Of a stretch of DNA of 56,933 bases, positions 10,033-17,827 are shown in pieces. The position numbers and the translations under genes are program-made. The first letter of the stretch is position 1. The number at the start of each line of letters is the position of its first letter. The notes beneath the pieces are model-generated. The model worked only from the letters and a program-made list of their open reading frames with translations, was not told the DNA's origin and ran no database searches. The stretch comes from Enterococcus viikkiensis (lineage in GTDB: Bacteria; Bacillota; Bacilli; Lactobacillales; Enterococcaceae): contig NZ_BJDW01000014.1 in NCBI RefSeq assembly GCF_005405345.1, positions 1-56,933 on the forward strand, read 5' to 3'.

Positions 10033-11418
10033 CGTTTTAGTTGTTAGAAAGAGGCTAGGAAGAAAGATCAAAACCAGAACGATGACTGACACCAGAAAGC
10101 CCGCATGATAAGCAGACAATTCGTGAGCGATCGTTGGCTGTGCGCCTTGTAATACCGCAGCCACGACTGTTGCGATCATCGCTGAACCGAAGCTTGAACC
10201 AAGATTTTCAATGATATTAATCCCTACACCGGCGTCTGGTAATTCTTCATCCGACAGCCCAGTATAGGCATCGCTTGTTAACGGCAAGTTGATGCCGCCA
10301 AAACTGGTCCCGCGAATAAACAGGATCAAGGCGATCCAGACCATGCTAGTTTGATTAGTGATAAAAACTAACGGAATCGTACCAATCAGCGAAATAATTA
10401 AACTAACGATGACAACATACTTAGCGCCAAGCTGATCGATGAGTTTACCGATCAAAGGTCGGGTCACCAGCATTCCCAAACCTTGAGGAATTAATGCGAT
10501 TGCTGCCGCCATCGCGGAAAAATGCCGGAAGTTTTGAAAGAACAAGGGTAAAATCAGCATAGGACCCATAATAGCAATATTGGCAAAGAATAAACCGATG
10601 CTAGATGCCCTAAAGCTTCGATGAGAAAAAATAGTCAGCGGTAAAACCGTTTGATGTCCTCTATAGTGATCATAGAAAATATAAGTAACAAGCAATAATA
10701 GACCGACACCTGTCCAAATTAAGGATTCGCTATTATTGAAGGTCGCATAATCCGCGGCCTTGGTAATGCCATAAATCAACGCGGCACTCATAACCGACAA
10801 ATCAAGAATGCCAAAAATATCCAGCTTGCTTTCGCGATTAAAAGGCGTAAAGCTTGGCAAGGTACGCAGCATTAAGGGTGCCGCGATTAAAACAATGAAG
10901 ACATTTATGAAAAAGATCCAACGCCACGAAGCCGCCTGTACGATAAAGCCGCCGAGAACTGGACCAAGAATCGGACCAAAAATCATCGGGGTGCTGACGA
11001 TCGCCATGACCCGTCCGATATTTTCTGGACCGGCTGTTTTGACTAACAACGTTGACATCAAAGGTGTGATAATTCCTGCACTAAAACCTTGCAGCAGACG
11101 AAAAGCAATAAAGCTAGTAACATTCCAGCTAATGCCGGCAAGAATCGAAGTGAAGCCGAAAAGAATCACCGCGGCAATAAAAATTTTCTTACCGTCAAAA
11201 TGATTCATCAACCAACCGGCAATCGGAACAGCGATGGCTAAAGCCAAAACGTAGCCGGTGATTGCCCATTGAATAATAGTAAGGGTTGTATGAAAATTTT
11301 TGGTTAATTGATCGATGGCGATATTCACCATCGTTGAGTCTAACATAGGAGCAATCGCACCCAAGGCAATCGCCCAGGCCGCCGATAACACTTCTTTCGG
11401 TAATTTTGATTGATTCAT
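10015..11418 (-). CDS. MFS exporter, DHA2 (EmrB/QacA) family
   Basis: A 467-residue inner-membrane protein with about 14 hydrophobic helices, as in proton-driven drug exporters. Motif A-like GWLMNHFDGKKIF follows helix 2, and motif C, GPILGPVLGG, diagnostic of antiporters, lies near residue 150, followed by WRWIFFIN. Substrate is not predictable. A divergently placed start is not used: the marR gene lies just upstream in the same direction, but a terminator and a separate promoter with an overlapping palindrome sit between them, so the exporter is probably repressed by that MarR protein and induced by its ligand. Confidence 0.88.
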   Translation of the reverse strand: MNQSKLPKEVLSAAWAIALGAIAPMLDSTMVNIAIDQLTKNFHTTLTIIQWAITGYVLALAIAVPIAGWLMNHFDGKKIFIAAVILFGFTSILAGISWNVTSFIAFRLLQGFSAGIITPLMSTLLVKTAGPENIGRVMAIVSTPMIFGPILGPVLGGFIVQAASWRWIFFINVFIVLIAAPLMLRTLPSFTPFNRESKLDIFGILDLSVMSAALIYGITKAADYATFNNSESLIWTGVGLLLLVTYIFYDHYRGHQTVLPLTIFSHRSFRASSIGLFFANIAIMGPMLILPLFFQNFRHFSAMAAAIALIPQGLGMLVTRPLIGKLIDQLGAKYVVIVSLIISLIGTIPLVFITNQTSMVWIALILFIRGTSFGGINLPLTSDAYTGLSDEELPDAGVGINIIENLGSSFGSAMIATVVAAVLQGAQPTIAHELSAYHAGFLVSVIVLVLIFLPSLFLTTKTNDPQS

Positions 11419-11504
11419 AGAAGATTCCTTTCAAGAACAAGTAGTTGATCATCAGTAAATTTTTCTAGCTGCAGCATGAAAATAAACCGAGTTTTTGTTT
11501 CTCA

Positions 11505-11537
11505 GGAAACAATACTACTTATTTGTTTCCGTGTCAA
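11505..11537 (-). promoter_or_regulatory. MFS promoter with overlapping palindromic operator
   Basis: On the minus strand a perfect TTGACA (11537-11532), 17-nt spacer and TATTGT (11514-11509) form a promoter. The spacer and -10 are covered by the inverted repeat GGAAACAA-10 nt-TTGTTTCC (11505-11530). A third half-site forms GTTTC-TCAG-GAAAC with it (11497-11510). Such a placement is what a MarR repressor site should look like; binding is inference. Confidence 0.65.
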
Positions 11538-11538
11538 C

Positions 11539-11569
11539 AAAAATAAACAGCCTCAAAAAATTGAGACTG
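11539..11569 (-). terminator. Terminator after marR
   Basis: A 9-bp stem CAGTCTCAA/TTGAGGCTG (one U-G pair) with a TTTT loop and a TTTATTTTT tail on the minus strand. It lies immediately ahead of the MFS -35 box. Confidence 0.75.
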
Positions 11570-11578
11570 CCCAGCTAC

Positions 11579-12046
11579 TTAATTGATCGTAAGACCTTGC
11601 TTCTTTATTTCCGCTTCTAAATGTTGATTGTATCGCTCTAAAAAAGTTAAAAAAGCATCGTACTGCTCCTCAGTAACAGGTGCGAAGACTTCTTTATCTC
11701 GTTCTTCGAATTCTTTGTGAAGCTGCTCATGAATGTTAAAAACATTTTCGCCTTCTTCAGTCAGCTTAAAATAAATTTCTTTTTTATTATCTGCCTTTTG
11801 GTAGCTTTCGATGTATTTTTTTTTCAACATTTTTTTAGTCAACTTACTGATAGCACCACGGGTCATATACATCGACTCCGCCATCTTCGTGACATTCGGA
11901 TCTTGATGCTTACCGATAAATTCAATGCAGTGAACCTCGGATGCTGTATAACCAGCTAAAGCCGTCTCCATCTTGACTTTATCCAGCCACGCCCGTTTGT
12001 TAAATACTTCGCTGAAGCCTTCAAGGACTTCTTCCCTTTTGTTCAT
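11579..12046 (-). CDS. MarR-family transcriptional regulator
   Basis: A 155-residue winged-helix regulator. The HTH region reads YTASEVHCIEFIGKHQDPNVTKMAESMYMTRGAISKLTKKM (about residues 35-75) followed by the wing KADNKKEIYFKLTEEG. I start at ATG 12046 behind AGGAGGAAG; the longer frame would include that site. It lies 63 nt after the WxL gene on the same strand and just upstream of the MFS gene, which it probably represses. Its own promoter carries a near-palindrome, so autoregulation is likely. Two acidic/aromatic C-terminal helices fit the MarR dimer interface. Ligand unknown. Confidence 0.85.
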   Translation of the reverse strand: MNKREEVLEGFSEVFNKRAWLDKVKMETALAGYTASEVHCIEFIGKHQDPNVTKMAESMYMTRGAISKLTKKMLKKKYIESYQKADNKKEIYFKLTEEGENVFNIHEQLHKEFEERDKEVFAPVTEEQYDAFLTFLERYNQHLEAEIKKQGLTIN

Positions 12047-12056
12047 GAATCTTCCT

Positions 12057-12103
12057 CCTAGTGAGTGCACTCTCATTCTAGGATAATTATGTTTCTTTTT
12101 CAA
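12057..12103 (-). promoter_or_regulatory. marR promoter with palindrome
   Basis: TTGAAA (12103-12098), 17 nt, TAGAAT (12080-12075) on the minus strand form a sigma-A promoter that begins right after the WxL stop codon. A 26-nt imperfect palindrome (12057-12082) with CCTAG/CTAGG ends and a perfect GAGTGCACTC centre spans the -10, start point and ribosome site. It does not resemble the GGAAACAA repeat at the MFS promoter. Confidence 0.55.
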
Positions 12104-12109
12104 CAAAGT

Positions 12110-15100
12110 TCATCCAACCTTCGTTGTCAAGCGCCAGCGAAAGGTCAGAAGATGTTTTCCTAGTTTTTGCCTGCCTTGTGGAACCGTTAAAAAGATGCCC
12201 TTTTTTTGATTCCAATCGTCGAAGTCTGTTCTTAAAGACCCCGTTTGGTTAAAAACCGAAATTTCCTCATTCAATGGATAACTTGTTTCCGACTCCTGAA
12301 AAAATAATTCTCCTATTTCACTAGCGTCGGCTTGCAGCGTTAATTGCCACGGCCGTTGGTTTTGGCGCGTATCTTCTATGATTAACTCACCCTTTATTTT
12401 TGGATAAAAACGTGTTATGTGACCGATTGACTGCTGACCAAAATTTATTTCTGATGGAACTGATACTAGTTTTAGTGTTCCCGACATCGGCATATAGGTC
12501 GCTGATACTTGATAATAATAGCTCTCGGTCGGTTGCCAACTAGACTCACTGATTTGCTTCATTGTCCCGTCACTACCGTGAATTTCTGCCTGTTGGAAAG
12601 AAGAATCGTCCTTTCCCATAAAGTGCACTGTCGGCTGAAGTTTTGTTTCTCCTGGAATAATCAACTCATCACTATGCTCATCACCAGTTCCCCATATTTT
12701 TAACGGTAGGGGCTGATTGTTGGGCTGCAAGGGCAAGTCATGAATAATTTTCCCTTGTTGATCAACTGCTTGATAGTTAATAATGGTGGCCGCCACCGCC
12801 AGCCCCAGTTCCCCATTAGTATCGCCAGTGTACACATGCCCAGCAGCATCGAAACCGATAAAGTTCAGCGGTGTTAACAGACTCTCGGTTCCAGCGAACT
12901 GCATGATGGCAAACCCTTTTTGCTGGTCAAAATAGGTGCCGTTGATTTTTTGTGGCAATTTTTCGTTTAAAGGACGCCAAGTCAGCTTTGTTGTAGGAGC
13001 GAATTTCCGTAAATGTATCGCTGAAGCTTCAGCAGGAGAATGAAGTTCAGCGGTTTTTTCGGCCACTAGACTGCCAGTTTTTAATTCATTTACCGCTAAA
13101 CAAGCCCCTTCGGACAAAGTTAACTCCCCAAACTGATGGTAATGAGTCGCAAAATTTTCATTTGTAGCCCCATAAGCATTTTTCATTGTTTGCAGCGAGA
13201 TTCGGCTATTTTCTAAAACAGTCGCTTGGGTGAAATTATATATTTCTTCAACGGCTAATTCTTTTTGCGACGCACTTAACTGTAGCAAAATTTCAGCAGT
13301 ACTGTTGGCAATCAAACGATTCGAAAAGGTCGGATCGCCGCTGCCAATCATTTTTTTGATGGATCCTGCCGCCTCAACATCTAATATAACTTCGTGGAGC
13401 AGGCGACCAGCATAACTATTTTGGAGCATCCCTTGAATCAAAGAAAAATGGCCGTTTGGTGCGTTCACTATTAACTCTAGCTGCGGACTGATTAGCTCTT
13501 TCGCGGCTGTTCCCCCATCCCCCAATAGTTCAATTTCCGAGAAAGCATTGTTCGTGTCGATTTCTAATGATACCTGCTTGTTCACCCCACCAATACTATT
13601 TTTTTGTGTTGCTTTTTTAGGACGGGCTGCGCTGATACAGATACCAGTATCCAACTCAACGGCGTCTTTTATTACTAGAGAAATATTCCCGCTAATCCTG
13701 CCTTCGTTAGCCACCCCACCGATAATTTGAGTGTCCGCTTTCCCTTTTTTGATACGACCGCCAGTAATGATCGTGGTAGCATTTCCATCAATCAAATGAT
13801 TAGAATTCGCACCAAATGTAGCAGCGATTAGCCCCTCAAACTCGCCACCAGAAATTTCTGTTCGCAAGTTCCCAATTAAGCGGCGATCTAATCTCCCGCC
13901 AGCAACCGCATATGTTTCTACCTTACCACCGGATATTTTTAACGAGCTGTCCCCATAAATTCGGTAACTCGTTTGACCAGCACCACAAATTTGGCTGACT
14001 TGCCCACCAGCTAAGTTCGCCTCACTAGTACCGTCTAAGATTCCACTAAAACTTCCGCCGTAGGCAAAATTCACTAAGGCTTGTTTCATGACTAATTGAG
14101 TCGTGCCCTTAACATAGAGGGTATTTTCCCAGTTATTTTTATTATCACCACCCCCAGCTGCCACGTTAAAGCCATAGTTTGAACCGGCACTTAGACTATC
14201 CGGCAAAAAATTTGGATTGATCCCTAGTTCTTGTGCCCGCTGACCCCAACGTTTGCTGTAAACCAATCCGCTTTCTCCTAAGATCAATTGAACCTTTCCA
14301 TTAACCAAACCGGCAAAGCCCGCTCCGCAAATATTTTTATCCCTGCCAGCCCCGTCACTCACACAACCGCCAAATAATCGCGTTGTCACATCCCCAGCCA
14401 CATAAAAAGCCGTCTTTTCTCTCGCCGTCGCAAAACGCTCAGCAGCGGTTAATTGATCATACGCCGCTTCTTCTACAGTAACGTTTAACGGATCGGCCAG
14501 CTCCACACTTGGCGGAAAATTCACGGCGTTGGTCAAACTGGCTTTTTCAATATCCATCCCACCGGCACCATCGATCCGCATGAACGATCCGCGATCAAAT
14601 GAACCAGCTAAAATTTGATTGTCGATAGCGCCTGTAATTACACCACTAAACTGATTGCCGCCAACAAAATTCCGTTCGCCTGAAAGAAATTGACTTGTGT
14701 CGATCTGTGTCGTGATTGCTTGCGAAACTCCTTTAATTTCCCCAGTTTGTGAACCGCCAATTAAATTGCCTTTTGTCGAAAAATTACCAATCCCATTAAG
14801 TCGATTCTGAATCGGTCCAGTCTTGCCAAAAGCGACTCCCCCATAATAATTTCCCAGCACAAAATCCGTTGAAGCGCCGTTGATATGATTGCTGATTGTT
14901 CCATTGACTGTCACTGGCTCAGCCACAGTTCCGATACCGCCACCATAATAATCAACTAATACTCCGTTTAACCCCTTTATTTCAGTCGTTACATCCCCAG
15001 AGATCATTCCGCTTAATGATCCACCGCATAATCGTGTGAGCTGGCCTGTCAGGTTCATAATTTTTGTTTCAACCGTTCCAGTTAAAATTCCCGACTCGTT

Positions 15101-15658
15101 TCCTCCACAAATTTGCCATTCCCCTCCAATAACCTGATTAAAAATCATTCTCGGATTGCCGACTAAGTCGTGATTGCTACCTCCAAATAGTTTCGTCTTT
15201 CCGAAATGTTGAATAGACTCGAAGATTAATGAGTGACCATTGCCATAAATTTTTGGTGCCTGCAACATCAATTGGTTCAATTCAAGGTCTTGACCAAAAA
15301 AACAACTTTCCGGCAAGCTTAAAATCACAGCTTGATCTATTCCTTTAAACGTTAACGAATTCGGAACACTGGCAAAATTAATCGTCTCTAATACAGGATT
15401 TTCTTGAATTTCTGGCGTACCAACGGCTGTACCGGTTAAATCTAAAGAACGCTCTAACTGGATGGTATAACTTTGCTTTGGATCTGTTTGATATATCGCC
15501 CAAAGCAATTCTTGCAAACCTGCCGAACTAGCAGGAAATTTACTTTGGGATCCGATTGATGGCGTTAGCTGTAGTTCAGCGGCTTCTGCCTTTTCGGGAA
15601 GGACTAAAAATAAGAAAATAAGAATTGCAATTAAAAAATAGTCGATTTTTTTTGACAT
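12110..15658 (-). CDS. Secreted WxL-domain surface protein with beta-helix-like repeats
   Basis: A 1182-residue exported protein. Residues 1-27 form a signal peptide (KK start, hydrophobic core, AEA cleavage site). From about residue 150 to 650 there are irregular repeats of the form GG-x-GxIxGxVxTxI, typical of right-handed beta-helix adhesins. The C-terminal 110 residues resemble a WxL wall-binding domain: W-Q-L near residue 1104 and FRWRLTT with W near 1175. WxL domains bind peptidoglycan non-covalently. No LPXTG signal and no membrane anchor are present. Start ATG follows AGGAGG. Unusually, none of the usual partners (small WxL protein, DUF916 protein) is nearby. The next gene downstream is marR. 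The large size suggests an adhesin or matrix-binding role, but nothing more specific is supported. Confidence 0.75.
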   Translation of the reverse strand: MSKKIDYFLIAILIFLFLVLPEKAEAAELQLTPSIGSQSKFPASSAGLQELLWAIYQTDPKQSYTIQLERSLDLTGTAVGTPEIQENPVLETINFASVPNSLTFKGIDQAVILSLPESCFFGQDLELNQLMLQAPKIYGNGHSLIFESIQHFGKTKLFGGSNHDLVGNPRMIFNQVIGGEWQICGGNESGILTGTVETKIMNLTGQLTRLCGGSLSGMISGDVTTEIKGLNGVLVDYYGGGIGTVAEPVTVNGTISNHINGASTDFVLGNYYGGVAFGKTGPIQNRLNGIGNFSTKGNLIGGSQTGEIKGVSQAITTQIDTSQFLSGERNFVGGNQFSGVITGAIDNQILAGSFDRGSFMRIDGAGGMDIEKASLTNAVNFPPSVELADPLNVTVEEAAYDQLTAAERFATAREKTAFYVAGDVTTRLFGGCVSDGAGRDKNICGAGFAGLVNGKVQLILGESGLVYSKRWGQRAQELGINPNFLPDSLSAGSNYGFNVAAGGGDNKNNWENTLYVKGTTQLVMKQALVNFAYGGSFSGILDGTSEANLAGGQVSQICGAGQTSYRIYGDSSLKISGGKVETYAVAGGRLDRRLIGNLRTEISGGEFEGLIAATFGANSNHLIDGNATTIITGGRIKKGKADTQIIGGVANEGRISGNISLVIKDAVELDTGICISAARPKKATQKNSIGGVNKQVSLEIDTNNAFSEIELLGDGGTAAKELISPQLELIVNAPNGHFSLIQGMLQNSYAGRLLHEVILDVEAAGSIKKMIGSGDPTFSNRLIANSTAEILLQLSASQKELAVEEIYNFTQATVLENSRISLQTMKNAYGATNENFATHYHQFGELTLSEGACLAVNELKTGSLVAEKTAELHSPAEASAIHLRKFAPTTKLTWRPLNEKLPQKINGTYFDQQKGFAIMQFAGTESLLTPLNFIGFDAAGHVYTGDTNGELGLAVAATIINYQAVDQQGKIIHDLPLQPNNQPLPLKIWGTGDEHSDELIIPGETKLQPTVHFMGKDDSSFQQAEIHGSDGTMKQISESSWQPTESYYYQVSATYMPMSGTLKLVSVPSEINFGQQSIGHITRFYPKIKGELIIEDTRQNQRPWQLTLQADASEIGELFFQESETSYPLNEEISVFNQTGSLRTDFDDWNQKKGIFLTVPQGRQKLGKHLLTFRWRLTTKVG

Positions 15659-15742
15659 ATTATCCTCCTTTTTTATACAATATACGTATAGAAGACGTAA
15701 ACATTTTGGGCTAACGAATGTTTTATATCAAAGTCCCATTCA

Positions 15743-15771
15743 TTGCGTCTCGGTTATGACTATGCTATGAT
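15743..15771 (+). promoter_or_regulatory. Promoter of the 6S-like RNA
   Basis: TTGCGT (15743-15748), a 17-nt spacer and the extended -10 TGCTATGAT (TATGAT 15766-15771) predict a start near 15778, exactly where the pairing region of the RNA begins. Confidence 0.6.
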
Positions 15772-15777
15772 TGAGAT

Positions 15778-15980
15778 GGAAATTCTGTGATGTGCGCGTT
15801 GCCTACTTCAGTGTTGACCGAACATTTTTATTGATATCTTGGGATCCGTCTTGTGTCAAAGTTGGTAACATGCCTTTTCATTTGGTAGTTCGATACTTAG
15901 ACCATGGAACCCACCTGCTGTATCTTGCGGGATCAATACTATCGGGTGAATAACGGCATCGACGGAATTTTCCATTTTTT
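15778..15980 (+). ncRNA. ssrS: 6S-like RNA
   Basis: A region of about 200 nt without a coding signal folds by eye into one long hairpin. The 5' end AAATTCTGTGATG pairs with CATCGACGGAATTT at the 3' end; inside are GGGATCC/GGAACCC (one mismatch) and GTCTTGTGTC/GATACTTAGAC, with an apical stem AACATGCC/GGTAGTT. Between the outer and apical stems is a large open region, as expected of 6S RNA, which sequesters sigma-A RNA polymerase by mimicking an open promoter. The segment TTGACCGAACATTTTT resembles, from memory, Firmicute 6S sequences. It has its own promoter and terminator and lies in the neighbourhood of rarA, as 6S-1 does in Bacillus. The identity rests on fold and memory, not on an alignment. 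Confidence 0.7.
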
Positions 15981-15988
15981 ATGGAATG

Positions 15989-16020
15989 AAAGCAATTTGC
16001 GTACTGCAAATTGCTTTTTG
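15989..16020 (+). terminator. Terminator after the 6S-like RNA
   Basis: A 12-bp perfect stem AAAGCAATTTGC/GCAAATTGCTTT with a 5-nt loop and a TTTTTG tail. It lies only about 20 nt ahead of the next start codon, so the downstream gene may depend on read-through. Confidence 0.85.
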
Positions 16021-16038
16021 TTATATTGGGGGAAGAAA

Positions 16039-16323
16039 ATGATTCGGATATTATTATTTTTACTTGCACTTATTTTATTGCTTTGCAGCTATTACTTAAT
16101 CAAAAGACCTCAAGGCTTTCTCCTTTTGTTTAGTAAAGAGGAACAAACAGAATCTCTTGGATTTTTGCGTCGCTTCGGGTCGATCTATGCAGTCCTCGGT
16201 GTGATGGCGATCATTATCGGCATTATGAACAATCGGTCGTATTCCATGATGTATTTAATTTTACTTTTAGTTGTAGCAGCGGTTTTCGCACTCTTGATGG
16301 GAGCAAAAACAAAAAAAGACTAA
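16039..16323 (+). CDS. Small three-helix membrane protein
   Basis: The 94-residue protein starts at ATG 16039 behind GGGGGAAG; the longer open frame would run back through the 6S-like RNA and its terminator and is not real. Three hydrophobic segments are clear: residues 3-21, about 46-64 (GSIYAVLGVMAIIIGIM) and 70-88, with a KRPQGF loop after the first and a basic tail KTKKD. I do not recognise a named family with confidence; small DUF3784-like membrane proteins have a similar shape. It precedes the universal stress gene by 57 nt and may be co-transcribed with it. Confidence 0.75.
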   Translation: MIRILLFLLALILLLCSYYLIKRPQGFLLLFSKEEQTESLGFLRRFGSIYAVLGVMAIIIGIMNNRSYSMMYLILLLVVAAVFALLMGAKTKKD

Positions 16324-16380
16324 CAGTACCATTTTTTCAGTATTTGTTTTAAAATAAGAGGTGAAAAGGAGTTGAGAACG

Positions 16381-16851
16381 ATGGAACAACAATATAGTAA
16401 AATCATGGTTGCAGTCGATGGTTCGAACGAAGCAGAATTAGCTTTTAGAAAAGCGGTAAACGTCGCGAAACGGAATCAAGCAGAATTATTACTAGCACAC
16501 GTGATTGATACACGGGCATTTCAAACCGTTTCCTCTTTCGATAATGTTTTAGCTGAACAAGCAACGGATATGGCGAAACAAACATTAGATGACTATGAAG
16601 CAGAGGCTAAAAAAAACGGCGTTGAACACATTAGCAAAGTCATTGAATATGGTGCTCCGAAGGTTATGATCGCCAATCAAATTCCTGAAAGCAATCAAAT
16701 TGATCTCATCATGTTAGGTGCCACCGGTTTAAATGCTGTGGAACGTTTATTTATCGGATCAGTCTCCGAATACGTCATTCGCAACGCTGGCTGTGATGTA
16801 TTAATCGTAAGAACCGACTTAGACAACAACATTCCTGAAAAAGAGGAATAA
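16381..16851 (+). CDS. Universal stress protein, UspA family
   Basis: A 156-residue cytoplasmic nucleotide-binding protein of the UspA fold. It begins with the strand YSKIMVAVDGSNEAELAFRKAV, and has the ATP-binding signature GATGLNAVERLFIGSVSEYVIRNAGCDVLIVR (G-2x-G-9x-G-S type) at about residues 115-146, so it is of the ATP-binding subclass. ATG 16381 is chosen because AAAGGAG lies upstream with nine spacing bases; a TTG at 16372 is too close to it. It is followed by a very strong terminator. Precise stress role unknown. Confidence 0.9.
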   Translation: MEQQYSKIMVAVDGSNEAELAFRKAVNVAKRNQAELLLAHVIDTRAFQTVSSFDNVLAEQATDMAKQTLDDYEAEAKKNGVEHISKVIEYGAPKVMIANQIPESNQIDLIMLGATGLNAVERLFIGSVSEYVIRNAGCDVLIVRTDLDNNIPEKEE

Positions 16852-16872
16852 TATTCCAACTTGCACAAGTAA

Positions 16873-16924
16873 AAAAAACGCCCCCTCCACTCGAGAAACA
16901 ACTTTCGAGTGGAGGGGGCGTTTT
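16873..16924. terminator. Bidirectional terminator usp / crcB
   Basis: A GC-rich perfect stem of about 20 bp (AACGCCCCCTCCACTCGA and its complement), loop about 10 nt, flanked by A8 and T4 so that it works for both convergent units. Confidence 0.95.
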
Positions 16925-16958
16925 AAATTTAAATCGCTTCTACTAACTAATTTATTTC

Positions 16959-17318
16959 TTATGATAGTTTCGACCCAATCACGATCCCAATAAAACTCAA
17001 CAGCAAGCCTAGACCATATGAGCCAATCAAATAGCGATAACACATCGACCGGTCATTTTTCCAAAGGATGAATAGCTCAAAATTAAAGGTGGAAAAAGTG
17101 GTATAGCCCCCCATCACTCCTGTCCCTAAAAAAAGATACATGGACTCGGACAAGTGCAAGCCAAAAAAAATCCCTAATAATAAACTACCCGTCAAATTAA
17201 TAAAGAAGGTCGATCTTGGCAACCGTTTCGTTTGAGATTCAAAATAATTGTTTAAAGTGAAACGCAGCATCGCGCCTATTGCCGCTCCGCTACCGACTAA
17301 CACAGTCTCAATCATCAC
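16959..17318 (-). CDS. crcB: Fluoride channel subunit CrcB (Fluc)
   Basis: A 119-residue membrane protein with four hydrophobic helices of the Fluc family, which exports fluoride passively as a dimer of antiparallel subunits. Visible signatures are the N-terminal GSGAAIGAMLRFTLN, the STFFINLTGS segment with the family Asn, and GVMGGYTTFSTFNFE, whose Thr/Ser/Phe residues line the pore. It overlaps the next crcB by 4 nt. Paired genes like these usually form a heterodimer with opposite subunit orientation. Confidence 0.93.
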   Translation of the reverse strand: MMIETVLVGSGAAIGAMLRFTLNNYFESQTKRLPRSTFFINLTGSLLLGIFFGLHLSESMYLFLGTGVMGGYTTFSTFNFELFILWKNDRSMCYRYLIGSYGLGLLLSFIGIVIGSKLS

Positions 17319-17692
17319 TGCGCCGCCCTTCTATGATAGATTGATTCACCTAAAAAGGTCATCGCCAAGCCTCCGACAAAAGACAGAACTAGGTAAAGAA
17401 AGGCCAAGCCAATTTGATCTGCTTGGACCAATTTCATCGTATCTAAAGCAAAAGAAGAAAACGTCGTCAGCGCCCCACAAAAGCCCACGCCAACGCCTAA
17501 GACCAATCGTCCCGAAATATCGATATCATTCATAATATGTTTAACCACCCAGCTAAAAATAAAGCAGCCAATTAAATTTACTGCAAGCGTTCCAATCGGA
17601 AAGCCCCCAACCGCTGGCAAAAAAACACCTAGCCAGTAACGGGCAGAACCGCCGATAAACGCACATAGGGCAATGACTAAATAGTCTAGCAT
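17315..17692 (-). CDS. crcB: Fluoride channel subunit CrcB (Fluc), second copy
   Basis: The first gene of the fluoride pair, 125 residues with four helices. It shows GGSARYWLGVF, FPIGTLAVNLIGCF and GFCGALTTFSSFALDT, the same landmarks as its neighbour. The two proteins are only moderately alike, which fits a dual-topology heterodimer. A promoter (TTGCAT-17-TATAGT) lies just upstream. I do not see a fluoride riboswitch between promoter and gene. Confidence 0.93.
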   Translation of the reverse strand: MLDYLVIALCAFIGGSARYWLGVFLPAVGGFPIGTLAVNLIGCFIFSWVVKHIMNDIDISGRLVLGVGVGFCGALTTFSSFALDTMKLVQADQIGLAFLYLVLSFVGGLAMTFLGESIYHRRAAQ

Positions 17693-17723
17693 TCAATTCA
17701 TCTCCATCAATTCATTCTTTAAC

Positions 17724-17752
17724 ACTATAAAACGATTAAAATAAAGATGCAA
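17724..17752 (-). promoter_or_regulatory. Promoter of the crcB pair
   Basis: Read on the minus strand, TTGCAT (17752-17747), 17 nt, TATAGT (17729-17724). The leader to the first crcB start is only about 25 nt, too short for a fluoride riboswitch. Confidence 0.6.
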
Positions 17753-17827
17753 ATGATGCTACCTTTTCATCTTCTTTTTTCAAAAAGTGCTAAACTAAGA
17801 TTATCAATGAAAAAGTGAGGGCGACAT

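Noticed and set aside
15771-15953. Open frames of 60 and 139 codons across the 6S-like RNA
   Set aside because: They run through a structured RNA and a terminator without ribosome sites; only the part from ATG 16039 onward is a plausible gene.
17693-17827. Possible fluoride riboswitch before crcB
   Set aside because: The transcribed leader is too short and the invariant GAUGG and pseudoknot elements are missing.
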